64,000 bases of DNA from Rhodocyclaceae bacterium (GTDB taxonomy: Bacteria > Pseudomonadota > Gammaproteobacteria > Burkholderiales > Rhodocyclaceae). The stretch is from assembly GCA_016721505.1 (NCBI GenBank), contig JADKHX010000003.1:310001-374000 (forward strand), written 5' to 3'. The translations under genes were made by a program, and so were the position numbers. Shown in pieces: positions 26,910 through 36,154 of this stretch. Within the stretch, counting starts at the first letter, position 1, and every line of letters starts with the position of its first letter. Below the pieces are notes generated by a model that made no database searches, had not been told where the DNA came from, and saw only the letters and a list, made by a program, of their open reading frames with translations.

Positions 26910-28772
26910 TCAGCCGCTATACGCCGCTTCGCGCGCACGGACTTGACTGACAATTCCCTCAGAATCAAGGGCAATGGACTTAAGCAATTGGGCGGCGTCG
27001 CCATGATCGACAAACTGATCGGGAAGCCCGATACGCAGTAACTCACAACTAGCACCGATATCTTCGAGCGCGCGCGCGACTTCACTACCTGCACCGCCAA
27101 TGATGGAATTTTCCTCGACCGTTACCAAGAGTTTGTGGGATGCGGCGAGCTGTTTAATCAGCGCAACATCCAGCGGCTTCACGAAGCGCATATTTGCCAC
27201 CGTTGCGCCCAGCGCTTCGCCTGCTACCAACGCGGGTGGCACCATAGAACCAAAGGCGAGTAGGGCGATGTCCGTGCCTATCCGGCACACTTGGCCTTTG
27301 CCGATTTCGATTTCGCTGAGATCCGTTCCAGGCGCGCGACCGGTGCCGCTACCACGTGGATAACGCACAGCGGCAGGGCCGGGGTAATGATAGGCAGTGG
27401 TGAGCATCTGGCGACACTCGGCTTCGTCGCTGGCGGCCATCACGATCATGTTGGGGATGCAAGTCAGATAAGACAAATCGAACGCGCCGTTGTGTGTACC
27501 ACCATCCGCGCCGACCAAGCCGCCGCGATCAATGGCAAATGTCACGTCCAAATTTTGTAAAGCAATATCGTGGATGAGCTGATCGTAAGCGCGCTGAAGG
27601 AAAGTTGAATAAATCGCTACGACCGGCTTGAGTCCTTCGCAGGCGAGACCTGCGGCATAAGTCAGCGCATGCTGTTCGGCAATGCCAACATCAAAGTAGC
27701 GAGTGGGAAATTGCTCAGCGAATTGAACGAGACCAGAGCCTTCGCGCATTGCTGGTGTGATGCCCATCAGGCGGCTGTCGGCTGTCGCCATGTCGCACAG
27801 CCAAGTGCCGAAGACCTGCGTGTAGGTCAGCTTACCAGACGGTTTTGCAGTATCAATGCCGCTGTTAGTGTCAAATTTTGATACACCGTGGTACAGCACC
27901 GGATCGGCCTCGGCGAGCTTGTAACCCTGGCCTTTGCGGGTGATCACATGGAGAAACTGCGGGCCGCTGAGTTCTTTCAAATTGAGCAACGTCGGAATCA
28001 ACGCATCAAGATCGTGGCCGTCAATCGGACCAAGGTAATTGAAACCTAGTTCCTCAAACAAAGTACCCGGTGTGATCATGCCTTTGACATGCTCTTCGAC
28101 GCGATTGGCAAAGTTCAGCATGCTCGGCATCGTTGCCAGTGCTTTTTCGCCCGCTCGTCGCGCCGCATTGAAGGCACGCCCGGAGAGCAGTCGGGCTAAA
28201 TACTTATTCAGGGCGCCGACGGGCGGCGAAATTGACATGTCGTTGTCATTTAGTATCACCAGCAAATTAGCATCGATGACACCAGCGTTATTCATTGCCT
28301 CGAACGCTTGTCCGGCTGACATCGCGCCATCACCAATAATTGCGATTACACGGCGATCTTCGTTTTTATGTTTGACCGCTACTGCCATACCCAGCGCCGC
28401 TGAGATGGAGGTCGATGAGTGACCCACGCCGAAAGTGTCGAAATGACTTTCACAGCGACGTGGGAAACCCGAAACCCCGTCTTTCATGCGCAAGCGTGCC
28501 ATACCTTCGCGACGGCCAGTCAAAATTTTGTGCACGTAAGTTTGATGGCCGACATCCCAAACCAATCTATCACTTGGCGTGTTGAACACGTAGTGCAAGG
28601 CCACGGTGAGTTCTACCGTACCAAGATTCGATGAAAGATGGCCGCCCGTTTTTGATACCGATTCAAGCAAAAATGCGCGCAGTTCTTCGACCAGCGCGGG
28701 AAGTTTTTCCAAGCTCAACCGACGCAAATCATCGGGGTAGGAAATCGAATCAAGGAGTGGGTAGTTGTTCAC
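26910..28772 (-). CDS. dxs: 1-deoxy-D-xylulose-5-phosphate synthase
   Basis: First enzyme of the MEP isoprenoid pathway, condensing pyruvate with glyceraldehyde 3-phosphate using thiamine diphosphate. The 620-residue protein has WDVGHQTYVHKILTGR, the ThDP motif GDGAMSAGQAFEAMNNAG with the terminal NDNDMSISPPVGAL, and the transketolase block DVGIAEQHALTYAAGLA. Its ATG overlaps the ispA stop by four bases. Confidence 0.98.
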   Translation of the reverse strand: MNNYPLLDSISYPDDLRRLSLEKLPALVEELRAFLLESVSKTGGHLSSNLGTVELTVALHYVFNTPSDRLVWDVGHQTYVHKILTGRREGMARLRMKDGVSGFPRRCESHFDTFGVGHSSTSISAALGMAVAVKHKNEDRRVIAIIGDGAMSAGQAFEAMNNAGVIDANLLVILNDNDMSISPPVGALNKYLARLLSGRAFNAARRAGEKALATMPSMLNFANRVEEHVKGMITPGTLFEELGFNYLGPIDGHDLDALIPTLLNLKELSGPQFLHVITRKGQGYKLAEADPVLYHGVSKFDTNSGIDTAKPSGKLTYTQVFGTWLCDMATADSRLMGITPAMREGSGLVQFAEQFPTRYFDVGIAEQHALTYAAGLACEGLKPVVAIYSTFLQRAYDQLIHDIALQNLDVTFAIDRGGLVGADGGTHNGAFDLSYLTCIPNMIVMAASDEAECRQMLTTAYHYPGPAAVRYPRGSGTGRAPGTDLSEIEIGKGQVCRIGTDIALLAFGSMVPPALVAGEALGATVANMRFVKPLDVALIKQLAASHKLLVTVEENSIIGGAGSEVARALEDIGASCELLRIGLPDQFVDHGDAAQLLKSIALDSEGIVSQVRAREAAYSG

Positions 28773-29662
28773 GATTTTCGCGCCACAATATAGTCAGTTA
28801 GTTGGTGCAAGCGCACAGCAGCATCACCGAACGGCAACAAAGCATTGTGCGCTTCTTCACATAATTGGGCGGCAAGCGCGTGGGCTTGTTTGGCGCCGAG
28901 CAAAGTGAGGTAGGTTGGTTTATTGCTGGCAGCATCTTTGCCAGCGGTTTTGCCTAGCACTTCGGTGCTGGCTTCGGCATCAAGAATGTCGTCGACCACT
29001 TGGAATAACAGCCCGATGCGATTGGCAAATCGGACGAGGTTTTGGACCTGCTGAGCATTCGCGCCACCGACGTGCGCGCCGAGCAAGGTCGCGGCTTGTA
29101 TCAGTTGGCCGGTTTTTTGCAGATGCATGAATTCCAATTCGACAATTTCCAACGACTTGCCGGTCGATTCCAAATCTATGGCCTGCCCACCGGCCATGCC
29201 GCGAGAGCCAGCAGCATTGGCGAGCAATCCCAACATTGCCACCTGTGTTTCGGCGGGGACGCTCGCAAGCGGTTGTGCCGCCACATGAAATGCCAAGGAC
29301 TGCAAGGCGTCGCCGACCAAAAGTGCGGTCGCTTCGTCATACTTAACATGGCATGTTGGCTTGCCGCGGCGCAAGACGTCGTTGTCCATTGCAGGCAGAT
29401 CGTCATGCACCAGCGAATAAACGTGAATGATTTCCACTGCGCAAGACATCTGATCTAGCGCGACCAATGGAGCTGAGAATATTTCGCCAGCAGCGTGACA
29501 AAGCAACGGCCGTACGCGCTTACCACCTTCCAGCGTGACATAGCGCATTGCCTGATGCAGGCGGGTTGGATGGCAAGTTGTCGGTGGCAGGCAGGCATCC
29601 AGCGCGGATTCAATGCGCTGCTGAATCGAGATCTGCCAAGTAAGAAAATCAACTTGCGTCAC
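28769..29662 (-). CDS. ispA: Farnesyl diphosphate synthase (polyprenyl synthetase)
   Basis: Extends DMAPP with IPP to C15. The 297-residue protein has both aspartate-rich motifs, VHDDLPAMDND and FQVVDDILDAEAS, and GGKRVRPLLCHAAGE for IPP binding. The first motif spacing (DDxxxxD) is that of bacterial short-chain synthases. It is in the xseB-ispA-dxs operon with four-base overlaps on both sides. Confidence 0.95.
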   Translation of the reverse strand: MTQVDFLTWQISIQQRIESALDACLPPTTCHPTRLHQAMRYVTLEGGKRVRPLLCHAAGEIFSAPLVALDQMSCAVEIIHVYSLVHDDLPAMDNDVLRRGKPTCHVKYDEATALLVGDALQSLAFHVAAQPLASVPAETQVAMLGLLANAAGSRGMAGGQAIDLESTGKSLEIVELEFMHLQKTGQLIQAATLLGAHVGGANAQQVQNLVRFANRIGLLFQVVDDILDAEASTEVLGKTAGKDAASNKPTYLTLLGAKQAHALAAQLCEEAHNALLPFGDAAVRLHQLTDYIVARKS

Positions 29663-29904
29663 TGGCTATCTCCGTGCGCAATATCTGGCGTATCGCCGAA
29701 CTCGCGTAACAAGTTTTGTTCAAGCACTTGCACACGCGCTTCAGCCGCAGCCAGCGTATCCTGACATTCGCGTACCAAAGACGCGCCTTTTTGATAAGCG
29801 GCTAATGCCGTCTCCAATGGCACATTCGCCGCTTCGAGCGAAGTGACAATGGTCTCCAATTCGAGCAGCGCTGCTTCAAAACTGCTAGCGGCGGTTTTGG
29901 TCAT
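29659..29904 (-). CDS. xseB: Exodeoxyribonuclease VII small subunit
   Basis: An 81-residue helical subunit. The core SFEAALLELETIVTSLEAANVPLETALAAYQKGASLVRECQDTL is the family pattern. The partner xseA is not in the window. First gene of the xseB-ispA-dxs operon. Confidence 0.95.
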   Translation of the reverse strand: MTKTAASSFEAALLELETIVTSLEAANVPLETALAAYQKGASLVRECQDTLAAAEARVQVLEQNLLREFGDTPDIAHGDSQ

Positions 29905-29944
29905 GATTCAAAATTCCAAATGGGAATGAAACGATGCGTATTTT

Positions 29945-29970
29945 GCCAGTTGGTGCTGGTGACACGCCGT
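29945..29970 (+). repeat. Dispersed motif copy 7 (intergenic)
   Basis: GC plus the exact 13-base core, then TGACACGCCGT, in the 74-base gap between xseB and the AAA-SPOR gene, both on the minus strand. This copy is the closest to the consensus. Confidence 0.92.
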
Positions 29971-29978
29971 TAATTTGA

Positions 29979-31514
29979 TTAACGAAGCCTGATCACTTGT
30001 CGTGGGTAAGGTTTGCCAGTGCGCAAGGTTTTTGGTAAATCACGTAGCGCTGCGTAGGCGGCATCACGTGATTCAAAGTCGCCGAAGATGACGCCGATGC
30101 GGGTGGTGCCCGGAACATCGGAAATATAAACGCGTACACCATCAAGCTCCTTGGCCTTCTGGGCGCGACGTAAATACATTTCTACTGCATCGGCACGGGT
30201 TTCGTCGGTCGCCAGTAACTGGATAAACCAGTGTTTGTCATCGGCCGATTTAAGCCAAGTACGACCTTCATCAACACCGGCTTGGGTCAAGGCCGCCAGC
30301 GTCAGCGCAGTGATTTTAGTTGGCGAATCGGTTGTGGCTGCTGGCGGTGGCAGACTCACCGCCGGAGCGCTAGAGTTTTCTTTTTTTTGGACAGGTGTAA
30401 GCGGAACTTCGGCGGTTGGAGACAATGGCGGTGCTATTTTTGGCGGCGCTGCGGCGACAACCACCGGTGCTTGCACAGGCGCAGCGCCTAGCGCGGGCGA
30501 CGGAGCGATAGCCGGGTCGGCTTGCGATATCGACGGGGCGACCACTGGCGCAGCTTTTGGCAGCGATATCGGCGCAGGCACAGGTTCAGCGACGATAGCT
30601 GGCGTGCTGAAATAACCACCCAGCCAAATGCCGACAATCAGTGCTATGCCAACTGCTGCGGCCAAAATTAACGGTAGTTTTGCGCGCGGCTTGGTAAAAC
30701 TCGTAGTGCTGAAATCACAGTCTTTTATCGCAGCGGTGACTTCGCCTAAGCCGACTTGATGACCGCCATTCGAATACGCCGCCAAGAGTGCCTTATCGGC
30801 GATTATGTTTATGCGACGAGTGAGGCCAAGTGAGGCTTTGGAAATTGCCTTAATTGCGTCGCTGACGAATAGATTTGGGCCTTTATAACCGGCTGCACGC
30901 ATCCGAAAATCAAGGTAACCGGCCACGTCTTCATGAATCAGCGGCTCAAGCACAAAGTTGTGAGTGATACGCTCCTTCAGTTGGCGCATATCTGAGCGTC
31001 CCAGCACATCATTAAGTTCGGGCTGACCAAACAACACGAGCTGTAAAAGCTTATGTTTGTTGGACTCGAGGTTAGACAGCAAGCGAATTTCTTCCAGTGT
31101 TTCCGTTGGCATCGCGTGGGCTTCGTCGATTAGGACGACTACTTGCTTGCCTTCGCTAAACGATTGAATCAAATGAGTGTGCAAAGAACGCAAAACAGTA
31201 GCGGTTCGCGAATTTTCCGGCACTGCTATGGTCAGTTCATCGGCAATCGCGTACAGGATGTCATCGCGCGAGAGTGAAGGGTTGGCTAGGTAAATGGTGG
31301 TAACTTTTTCCGGCAGACGTTCCATAAGTACGCGACAAAGCATGGTCTTGCCGCTGCCGACTTCGCCGCTTACTTTTACTATTCCTTCGTCATGCGTGAT
31401 GGCATATACCAGCGCGTCCAAGGTTGGGCCGCGATTCGCGCCCGCAAAGAAAAAATCCGTATGCGGCGTTATGCGAAAAGGTGCCTCGTTGAGGCCGAAA
31501 TGTTCAAGGTACAT
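29979..31514 (-). CDS. ExeA-like AAA+ ATPase with membrane helix and SPOR domain
   Basis: A 511-residue protein. Residues 1-270 are an ExeA/GspA-type ATPase (MYLEHFGLNEAPFRITPHTDFFF, Walker A GEVGSGKT at 50-57, Walker B VVVLIDEAHA at about 125-134). One membrane helix (LPLILAAAVGIALIVGIWLGG) follows near 280-302, then a long Pro/Ala linker, and a C-terminal SPOR-like domain (HWFIQLLATDETRADAVEMY to YPRQVIRL). SPOR domains bind denuded peptidoglycan, so the protein probably couples cytoplasmic ATPase activity to the cell wall, as ExeA does for secretin assembly. No secretion genes are adjacent. Confidence 0.85.
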   Translation of the reverse strand: MYLEHFGLNEAPFRITPHTDFFFAGANRGPTLDALVYAITHDEGIVKVSGEVGSGKTMLCRVLMERLPEKVTTIYLANPSLSRDDILYAIADELTIAVPENSRTATVLRSLHTHLIQSFSEGKQVVVLIDEAHAMPTETLEEIRLLSNLESNKHKLLQLVLFGQPELNDVLGRSDMRQLKERITHNFVLEPLIHEDVAGYLDFRMRAAGYKGPNLFVSDAIKAISKASLGLTRRINIIADKALLAAYSNGGHQVGLGEVTAAIKDCDFSTTSFTKPRAKLPLILAAAVGIALIVGIWLGGYFSTPAIVAEPVPAPISLPKAAPVVAPSISQADPAIAPSPALGAAPVQAPVVVAAAPPKIAPPLSPTAEVPLTPVQKKENSSAPAVSLPPPAATTDSPTKITALTLAALTQAGVDEGRTWLKSADDKHWFIQLLATDETRADAVEMYLRRAQKAKELDGVRVYISDVPGTTRIGVIFGDFESRDAAYAALRDLPKTLRTGKPYPRQVIRLR

Positions 31515-31575
31515 AAGTCATCGCGTTTTGCATGTTTATCGGTAAGTCGACAGTAGCCTGCGGCTCACATCCAAG

Positions 31576-33027
31576 TTAAGATTTTCTGCGGGCTTCACGT
31601 GCCAGTGTGTCAATACGATTGTATAAGGTCGTTCGATTGATGCCGAGCAATCTTGCGGCCTTGCTTAAATTTCCATCACTGATTAGTTGGGCGGCCTCAA
31701 TGTAGGCGACCTCACGTTGCCGTAAACGTTCGTCAAGGTTAAACGAGCTACTGTTCTGGAGCTCTGCGCAGGCCGCGTTAATCCAGTCTTCCGTGGTTCG
31801 CTGTTGCATCGGATGGTTACTTGCTGGCTCATTGACGAAGGCGGATTCCTGAGTTTGAACATCAATATCGAGTTCGGTCTCAAGTTCAGCGCGTTCAATT
31901 TGACGTCCGCCATATTTCGCTGTCAGACGGATGGCAATATTTCTCAGCTCGCGAACATTACCTGGGAATGGGTAATCATTGAGGCAATTTGCCGCGCTTG
32001 CGGATAACCAAATTGGCGCACTTTGCGCTTGGCGCGCATACAAGCGCTGGAAATGTTCGAGCAACAAGAAACGATCCGTACCCAATTCGCGTAAGGGTGG
32101 AACAGCCATCGAAAGTACGGAAAGCCGATGATATAAGTCCGCACGAAAATTGTTCTCACGTGATTCACGCCGCAAATCGCGATTGGTCGCAGCGAGAATC
32201 CGGGCGGTCGATCGACGTGTTTGCGTTTCACCGACTCGTTGGAACTCACCGTTCTCTAATACACGAAGCAATTTTGGCTGAAGTTCCATTGGCAGCTCGC
32301 CAATTTCATCGAGGAACAGTGTGCCTTCGTCCGCGTCCTCAAAGTAACCGCTTTTGGCCGCGGTTGCGCCAGTAAAGGCGCCTTTGCCGTGACCGAATAA
32401 AGTTGCTTCAACCAAACTCGGTGCAATGGACGCACAATTGAGCGCCAAATAGGGCTTGTTAGCGCGATCTGAAAATTTATGTAAAGCAGCAGCCACCAAT
32501 TCTTTGCCAGAGCCGGATTCGCCTTCAATCAACACCGGAAACTGCGACTTCGCGAATTGCCGAATTTGTAGGCGAAGTTGTTGCATCGGCGGGCTTTGTC
32601 CAATCAGACTATCGTCTTCAACCGGCGCGAGATCTTGAAAACTCAGCACCCGCAACAATAATTTGCGTAGCACCTCGGGATTGGCTGGTTTTGCGACAAA
32701 CTCCGTCGCACCAAGTGCTCGAGCATGCCGCGCGTTCGCATCATCGGCCTGGCCTGACAGAACAATGATGCGTGTATCGGGCGAATGCGCAAGGATGTCG
32801 CGGATCAGCGCAAACCCTTCGTCAGGTCGATGTGGCACGGGCGGCAGGCCAAGATCGATAAGTGCGCCACTGGGTCGCGCACCCTGGCGCAAAATATCAA
32901 CCGCCTGAGTGCGTGAGTTGGCGACTGCCAATTCAAAATCGGCGTCCAGAAAATACGACATCGAGTCGACAATGAGTTCGTCGTCGTCGACGATTAAAAG
33001 CAGGGGCTTTGCTGGCACAGATTGCAT
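31576..33027 (-). CDS. Sigma-54-dependent response regulator (NtrC family)
   Basis: A 483-residue activator with three domains: a receiver (LLLIVDDDELIVDSM, phosphoacceptor in ALIDLGLP, conserved Lys in VAKP), a sigma-54 AAA+ domain (Walker A GESGSGKE, the sigma-54 contact loop GAFTGA, GTLFLDEIGELP) and a C-terminal Fis-type helix-turn-helix (LSKAARLLGINRTTLYNRIDTL). No histidine kinase lies nearby, so it is an orphan in this window. It is divergent from mlaF and 61 bases upstream of the AAA-SPOR gene, which it may control. Confidence 0.92.
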   Translation of the reverse strand: MQSVPAKPLLLIVDDDELIVDSMSYFLDADFELAVANSRTQAVDILRQGARPSGALIDLGLPPVPHRPDEGFALIRDILAHSPDTRIIVLSGQADDANARHARALGATEFVAKPANPEVLRKLLLRVLSFQDLAPVEDDSLIGQSPPMQQLRLQIRQFAKSQFPVLIEGESGSGKELVAAALHKFSDRANKPYLALNCASIAPSLVEATLFGHGKGAFTGATAAKSGYFEDADEGTLFLDEIGELPMELQPKLLRVLENGEFQRVGETQTRRSTARILAATNRDLRRESRENNFRADLYHRLSVLSMAVPPLRELGTDRFLLLEHFQRLYARQAQSAPIWLSASAANCLNDYPFPGNVRELRNIAIRLTAKYGGRQIERAELETELDIDVQTQESAFVNEPASNHPMQQRTTEDWINAACAELQNSSSFNLDERLRQREVAYIEAAQLISDGNLSKAARLLGINRTTLYNRIDTLAREARRKS

Positions 33028-33141
33028 CGCCGAATAATATCGGAAACACGAGCGCTTGACCGCTCCACCTGCAAGTCCATTGATTACGCATACGGCTCTG
33101 GTAGACTGTGGCCACCGTTTCTTTGGCTATCCCTTGCACCT

Positions 33142-33948
33142 GTGAATCAAGAACCCCTCGTCCAGATACGTGATCTGAATTTTTCTTACGACAATCGTAA
33201 AATTCTCAGTGGCATCAACCTAACCATTCCGCGTGGCAAGGTGGTCGCTATCATGGGTAGTTCCGGTTGCGGCAAGACCACGCTGTTGCGTCTAATCGGC
33301 GGACAACTTAAGCCAAGTTCGGGCGAAGTTAAGGTCAATGGTCAAATCGTTGATCAACTAGATTCAGCTGGGCTCTACGCAATGCGCCGACGGATGGGAA
33401 TGTTATTTCAGTTTGGCGCTCTGTTTACCGATATGTCAGTATTTGACAACGTGGCTTTTCAGATGCGCGAACATACCGATTTGCCGGAGGATCTGATACA
33501 TGATTTGGTCATGATGAAGCTGCATGCGGTCGGTCTACGTGGCGCACAGAATTTGATGCCCTCAGAATTGTCCGGCGGGATGGCTCGTCGCGTGGCGTTG
33601 GCGCGATCGATTTCCTTGGATCCGATGTTGGTGATGTATGACGAACCGTTTGCTGGGTTAGATCCCATTTCTCTTTCTGTCATTGGGGTATTGATACGCA
33701 AACTAAATGACGCCCTTGGTGCTAGCTCTATCGTGGTGACCCATGATGTGCAAGAGTCGTTAAAGATTGTTGACTATGTCTATTTCGTTTCTGCCGGAAA
33801 GATCGTTGCCGAAGGCACCGCTGATGAAATCCGGCAATCTAAAATACCCTACGTGCACCAATTTGTTTGGGGCGAGGCTGATGGCCCGGTACCTTTCCAC
33901 TATCCGTCTATGCCGTATGGCGACGAAATGATGCAAGCGGTGAACTAA
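33142..33948 (+). CDS. mlaF: Phospholipid transport ABC ATPase MlaF
   Basis: ATPase of the MlaFEDB complex that keeps lipid asymmetry of the outer membrane. The 268-residue protein has Walker A GSSGCGKTT, signature LSGGMARRVALARS and Walker B LVMYDEPFAGLDP. The start is taken as GTG before NQEPLVQIRDLNFSYDN; the frame upstream is open but overlaps the divergent regulator gene. First gene of mlaFEDACB. Confidence 0.95.
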   Translation: MNQEPLVQIRDLNFSYDNRKILSGINLTIPRGKVVAIMGSSGCGKTTLLRLIGGQLKPSSGEVKVNGQIVDQLDSAGLYAMRRRMGMLFQFGALFTDMSVFDNVAFQMREHTDLPEDLIHDLVMMKLHAVGLRGAQNLMPSELSGGMARRVALARSISLDPMLVMYDEPFAGLDPISLSVIGVLIRKLNDALGASSIVVTHDVQESLKIVDYVYFVSAGKIVAEGTADEIRQSKIPYVHQFVWGEADGPVPFHYPSMPYGDEMMQAVN

Positions 33949-33949
33949 T

Positions 33950-34747
33950 GTGAGTGAAAGTCGAATAACAAAACTGCTGGCGAATCTCGGACATCAAGTG
34001 ACTAGCCGATTGTGGCAGCTTGGCTTTGCGAGTCGATTTTTTATCGCGATTTTTTTGTACTCAGGCACTTCCTTCCGCAGATTTCAATTAACGCTGCGTG
34101 AAGTGTTTTTTAGCGGTGTCATGTCACTCATCATCATCATGGTTTCTGGTTTATTTGTTGGCATGGTGCTGGGCTTGCAAGGCTATGACACTTTGCAGCG
34201 TTATGGTTCGGCCGAGGCACTCGGGATTTTGGTGGCCTTGTCGCTGGTACGTGAATTGGGGCCGGTGGTGGCGGCACTGCTTTTTGCCAGTCGCGCAGGA
34301 TCGGCGATCACCGCTGAAATCGGTTTGATGAAAGCGACCGAACAGTTGTCGGCGATGGAGATGATGGCGGTTAATCCGATTGCGCGGGTAGTTGCCCCGC
34401 GTTTTTGGGGCGGCGTTATTTCCATGCCGCTGTTGGCCGCGTTATTTTCGGCGATGGGCATATTTGGTGGTTACCTGGTTGGCGTAGTGCTGATTGGTGT
34501 TGACGAAGGCTCGTTTTGGTCGCAAATGCAGGCAACTGTGGATTTTCGCGAAGACATTGTCAACGGAATCATCAAGAGTTTCGTTTTTGGTGTGATTGTC
34601 AGTTGGGTCGCAGTATTTGAAGGCTACGACGCAGAACCTACTGCGGAAGGTGTTTCCGGAGCCACGACCCGCACGGTGGTGACATCGTCGCTGGCAATTT
34701 TGGCTGCTGACTTTGTGTTAACAGCATTAATGTTTCGAGGGGTTTGA
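33950..34747 (+). CDS. mlaE: Phospholipid transport permease MlaE
   Basis: A 265-residue inner-membrane permease with five or six helices. It contains the family blocks MVLGLQGYDTLQRYGSAEALGILVALSLVRELGPVVAALLFASRAGSAITAEIGLMKATEQLSAMEMM in the cytoplasmic coupling region. GTG start one base after the mlaF stop. Confidence 0.95.
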   Translation: MSESRITKLLANLGHQVTSRLWQLGFASRFFIAIFLYSGTSFRRFQLTLREVFFSGVMSLIIIMVSGLFVGMVLGLQGYDTLQRYGSAEALGILVALSLVRELGPVVAALLFASRAGSAITAEIGLMKATEQLSAMEMMAVNPIARVVAPRFWGGVISMPLLAALFSAMGIFGGYLVGVVLIGVDEGSFWSQMQATVDFREDIVNGIIKSFVFGVIVSWVAVFEGYDAEPTAEGVSGATTRTVVTSSLAILAADFVLTALMFRGV

Positions 34748-34748
34748 A

Positions 34749-35219
34749 ATGAATCGTACTGCACTTGATCTTTGGGTTGGATTTTTTGTTGCCATCGGAT
34801 TGGCGGCGGTGTTGTTTCTTGCCCTCAAAGTCGGTAATTTGAGCGCGTCTAGTTCGGGTGAAACCTACGCCTTGCAGGCCAAGTTTGATAATATCGGAGG
34901 TCTCAAAGTACGTTCGGCGGTCAAAAGCTCGGGGGTAGTGGTTGGCCGCGTCGCCCACATCGACTATGACTCAGCAAACTATGTTGCAGTGGTCAGCATG
35001 CAAATGGATGCACGTTACAAGTTTCCTCGGGACACGTTTGCGACAATTAACACTTCAGGATTGCTAGGCGACCAGTTCATAGGATTTGAAGTCGGTGGCG
35101 AAAGCGAAATGCTTAAAGCGGGTGAGTCGATAAAGAAAACCCAGTCGGCTGTGGTGCTGGAAAAGTTGATTAGTCAATTCATGTTCAATCAGGCGTCCGA
35201 TAGTAAGGATAAAAAATGA
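34749..35219 (+). CDS. mlaD: Lipid-binding MCE protein MlaD
   Basis: A 156-residue protein: one N-terminal membrane anchor (LWVGFFVAIGLAAVLFLALKV), then a single MCE domain (YALQAKFDNIGGLKVRSAVKSSGVVVGRV). Hexamers of MlaD form the lipid channel on the MlaFE complex. ATG one base after mlaE; its stop overlaps mlaA by four bases. Confidence 0.95.
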   Translation: MNRTALDLWVGFFVAIGLAAVLFLALKVGNLSASSSGETYALQAKFDNIGGLKVRSAVKSSGVVVGRVAHIDYDSANYVAVVSMQMDARYKFPRDTFATINTSGLLGDQFIGFEVGGESEMLKAGESIKKTQSAVVLEKLISQFMFNQASDSKDKK

Positions 35220-36070
35220 AACCGTCGTCCGTTGTGCAAACAATGCTGAAAATTGGTTCGAGACGGTCTGTCGAGTCAGTGCGCGGAATGCTCGGCGCAA
35301 TAGGTGTGGCGCTGGTGTTGACCGGATGTGCGACCAGTGGCAATCCCAAAGATCCTATTGAAGGCTTTAACCGCGCTATGTTTGCGATTAACGATGGCGT
35401 TGATCAAGCGGTAATTCGACCAGTGGCAGTGGGCTACGACACGGTAATGCCCAGCCCGTTGAAAAAAGGCGTGACGAATTTCTTTGGCAATATCGCCGAC
35501 CTGTTCATTGGCGTGAATAATCTACTTCAGGGCAAGGTCTCAAACGGGGTTAGCGATTTTGGCCGCGTGTTGGTAAATTCGACGGTCGGACTATTGGGTC
35601 TAATTGACGTGGCTTCTGACATCGGTATGGAAAAGCATAACGAGGACTTTGGTCAAACGTTTGGCCGTTGGGGTATCGATAGCGGAGCCTATGTCGTTTT
35701 GCCACTTTTGGGGCCGAGTACAGTGCGTGACACCGTTGGTTTGATAGCCGACTCAAAAACTAATCCTGTCCCTCATATCGACGATGTTTCGGTGCGCAAT
35801 TCTTTGCTGGCTTTGAGTTTGATTGACAAGCGCGCAAGTTTTCTAGCCGCCGACAAAGTCGTTGAGGCGGCGGCATTGGACAAATATTCATACATCCGTG
35901 ATGCGCATTTGCAACGTCGCCGAAACCTTATTTTCGATGGTAATCCACCGCGTGAGCGCGACGATAGCGCGAGCACATTTGATGTTGATGTCGGGCACGA
36001 CACCACGCTCGCGCAACACACAGATGCGGATTTGAGTATTGGTGAAGTTGCCACCACCGCATATAAATAA
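35216..36070 (+). CDS. mlaA: Outer-membrane lipoprotein MlaA (VacJ)
   Basis: A 284-residue lipoprotein with lipobox LTGC (Cys near residue 38). It has the MlaA core DPIEGFNRAMFAINDGVD, FFGNIADLFIGVNNLLQGK, DFGQTFGRWGIDSGAYVVLPLLGPSTVRDTVG. The protein forms a channel that removes misplaced phospholipids from the outer leaflet. It lies inside the mla operon, unlike E. coli where it is separate; this is usual for betaproteobacteria. Confidence 0.95.
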   Translation: MKPSSVVQTMLKIGSRRSVESVRGMLGAIGVALVLTGCATSGNPKDPIEGFNRAMFAINDGVDQAVIRPVAVGYDTVMPSPLKKGVTNFFGNIADLFIGVNNLLQGKVSNGVSDFGRVLVNSTVGLLGLIDVASDIGMEKHNEDFGQTFGRWGIDSGAYVVLPLLGPSTVRDTVGLIADSKTNPVPHIDDVSVRNSLLALSLIDKRASFLAADKVVEAAALDKYSYIRDAHLQRRRNLIFDGNPPRERDDSASTFDVDVGHDTTLAQHTDADLSIGEVATTAYK

Positions 36071-36116
36071 GCATCTAACCGATTCGGCGATTTCAATAAG
36101 TCCGCCACATTACGTC

Positions 36117-36138
36117 ACGCGCCGCCAGCACTGGCGGC
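36117..36138 (+). other. Hairpin upstream of mlaC, possible remnant of the dispersed motif
   Basis: GCCGCCAGCACTGGCGGC is a near-perfect palindrome in the 84-base gap between mlaA and mlaC, preceded by ACGTCACGC. It resembles the motif's CGCCAG-CACCAA-CTGGCG hairpin with the loop shortened from six to two bases. No T tract follows, so it does not look like a terminator. Confidence 0.5.
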
Positions 36139-36154
36139 TTTAAGGGAAAAAATC

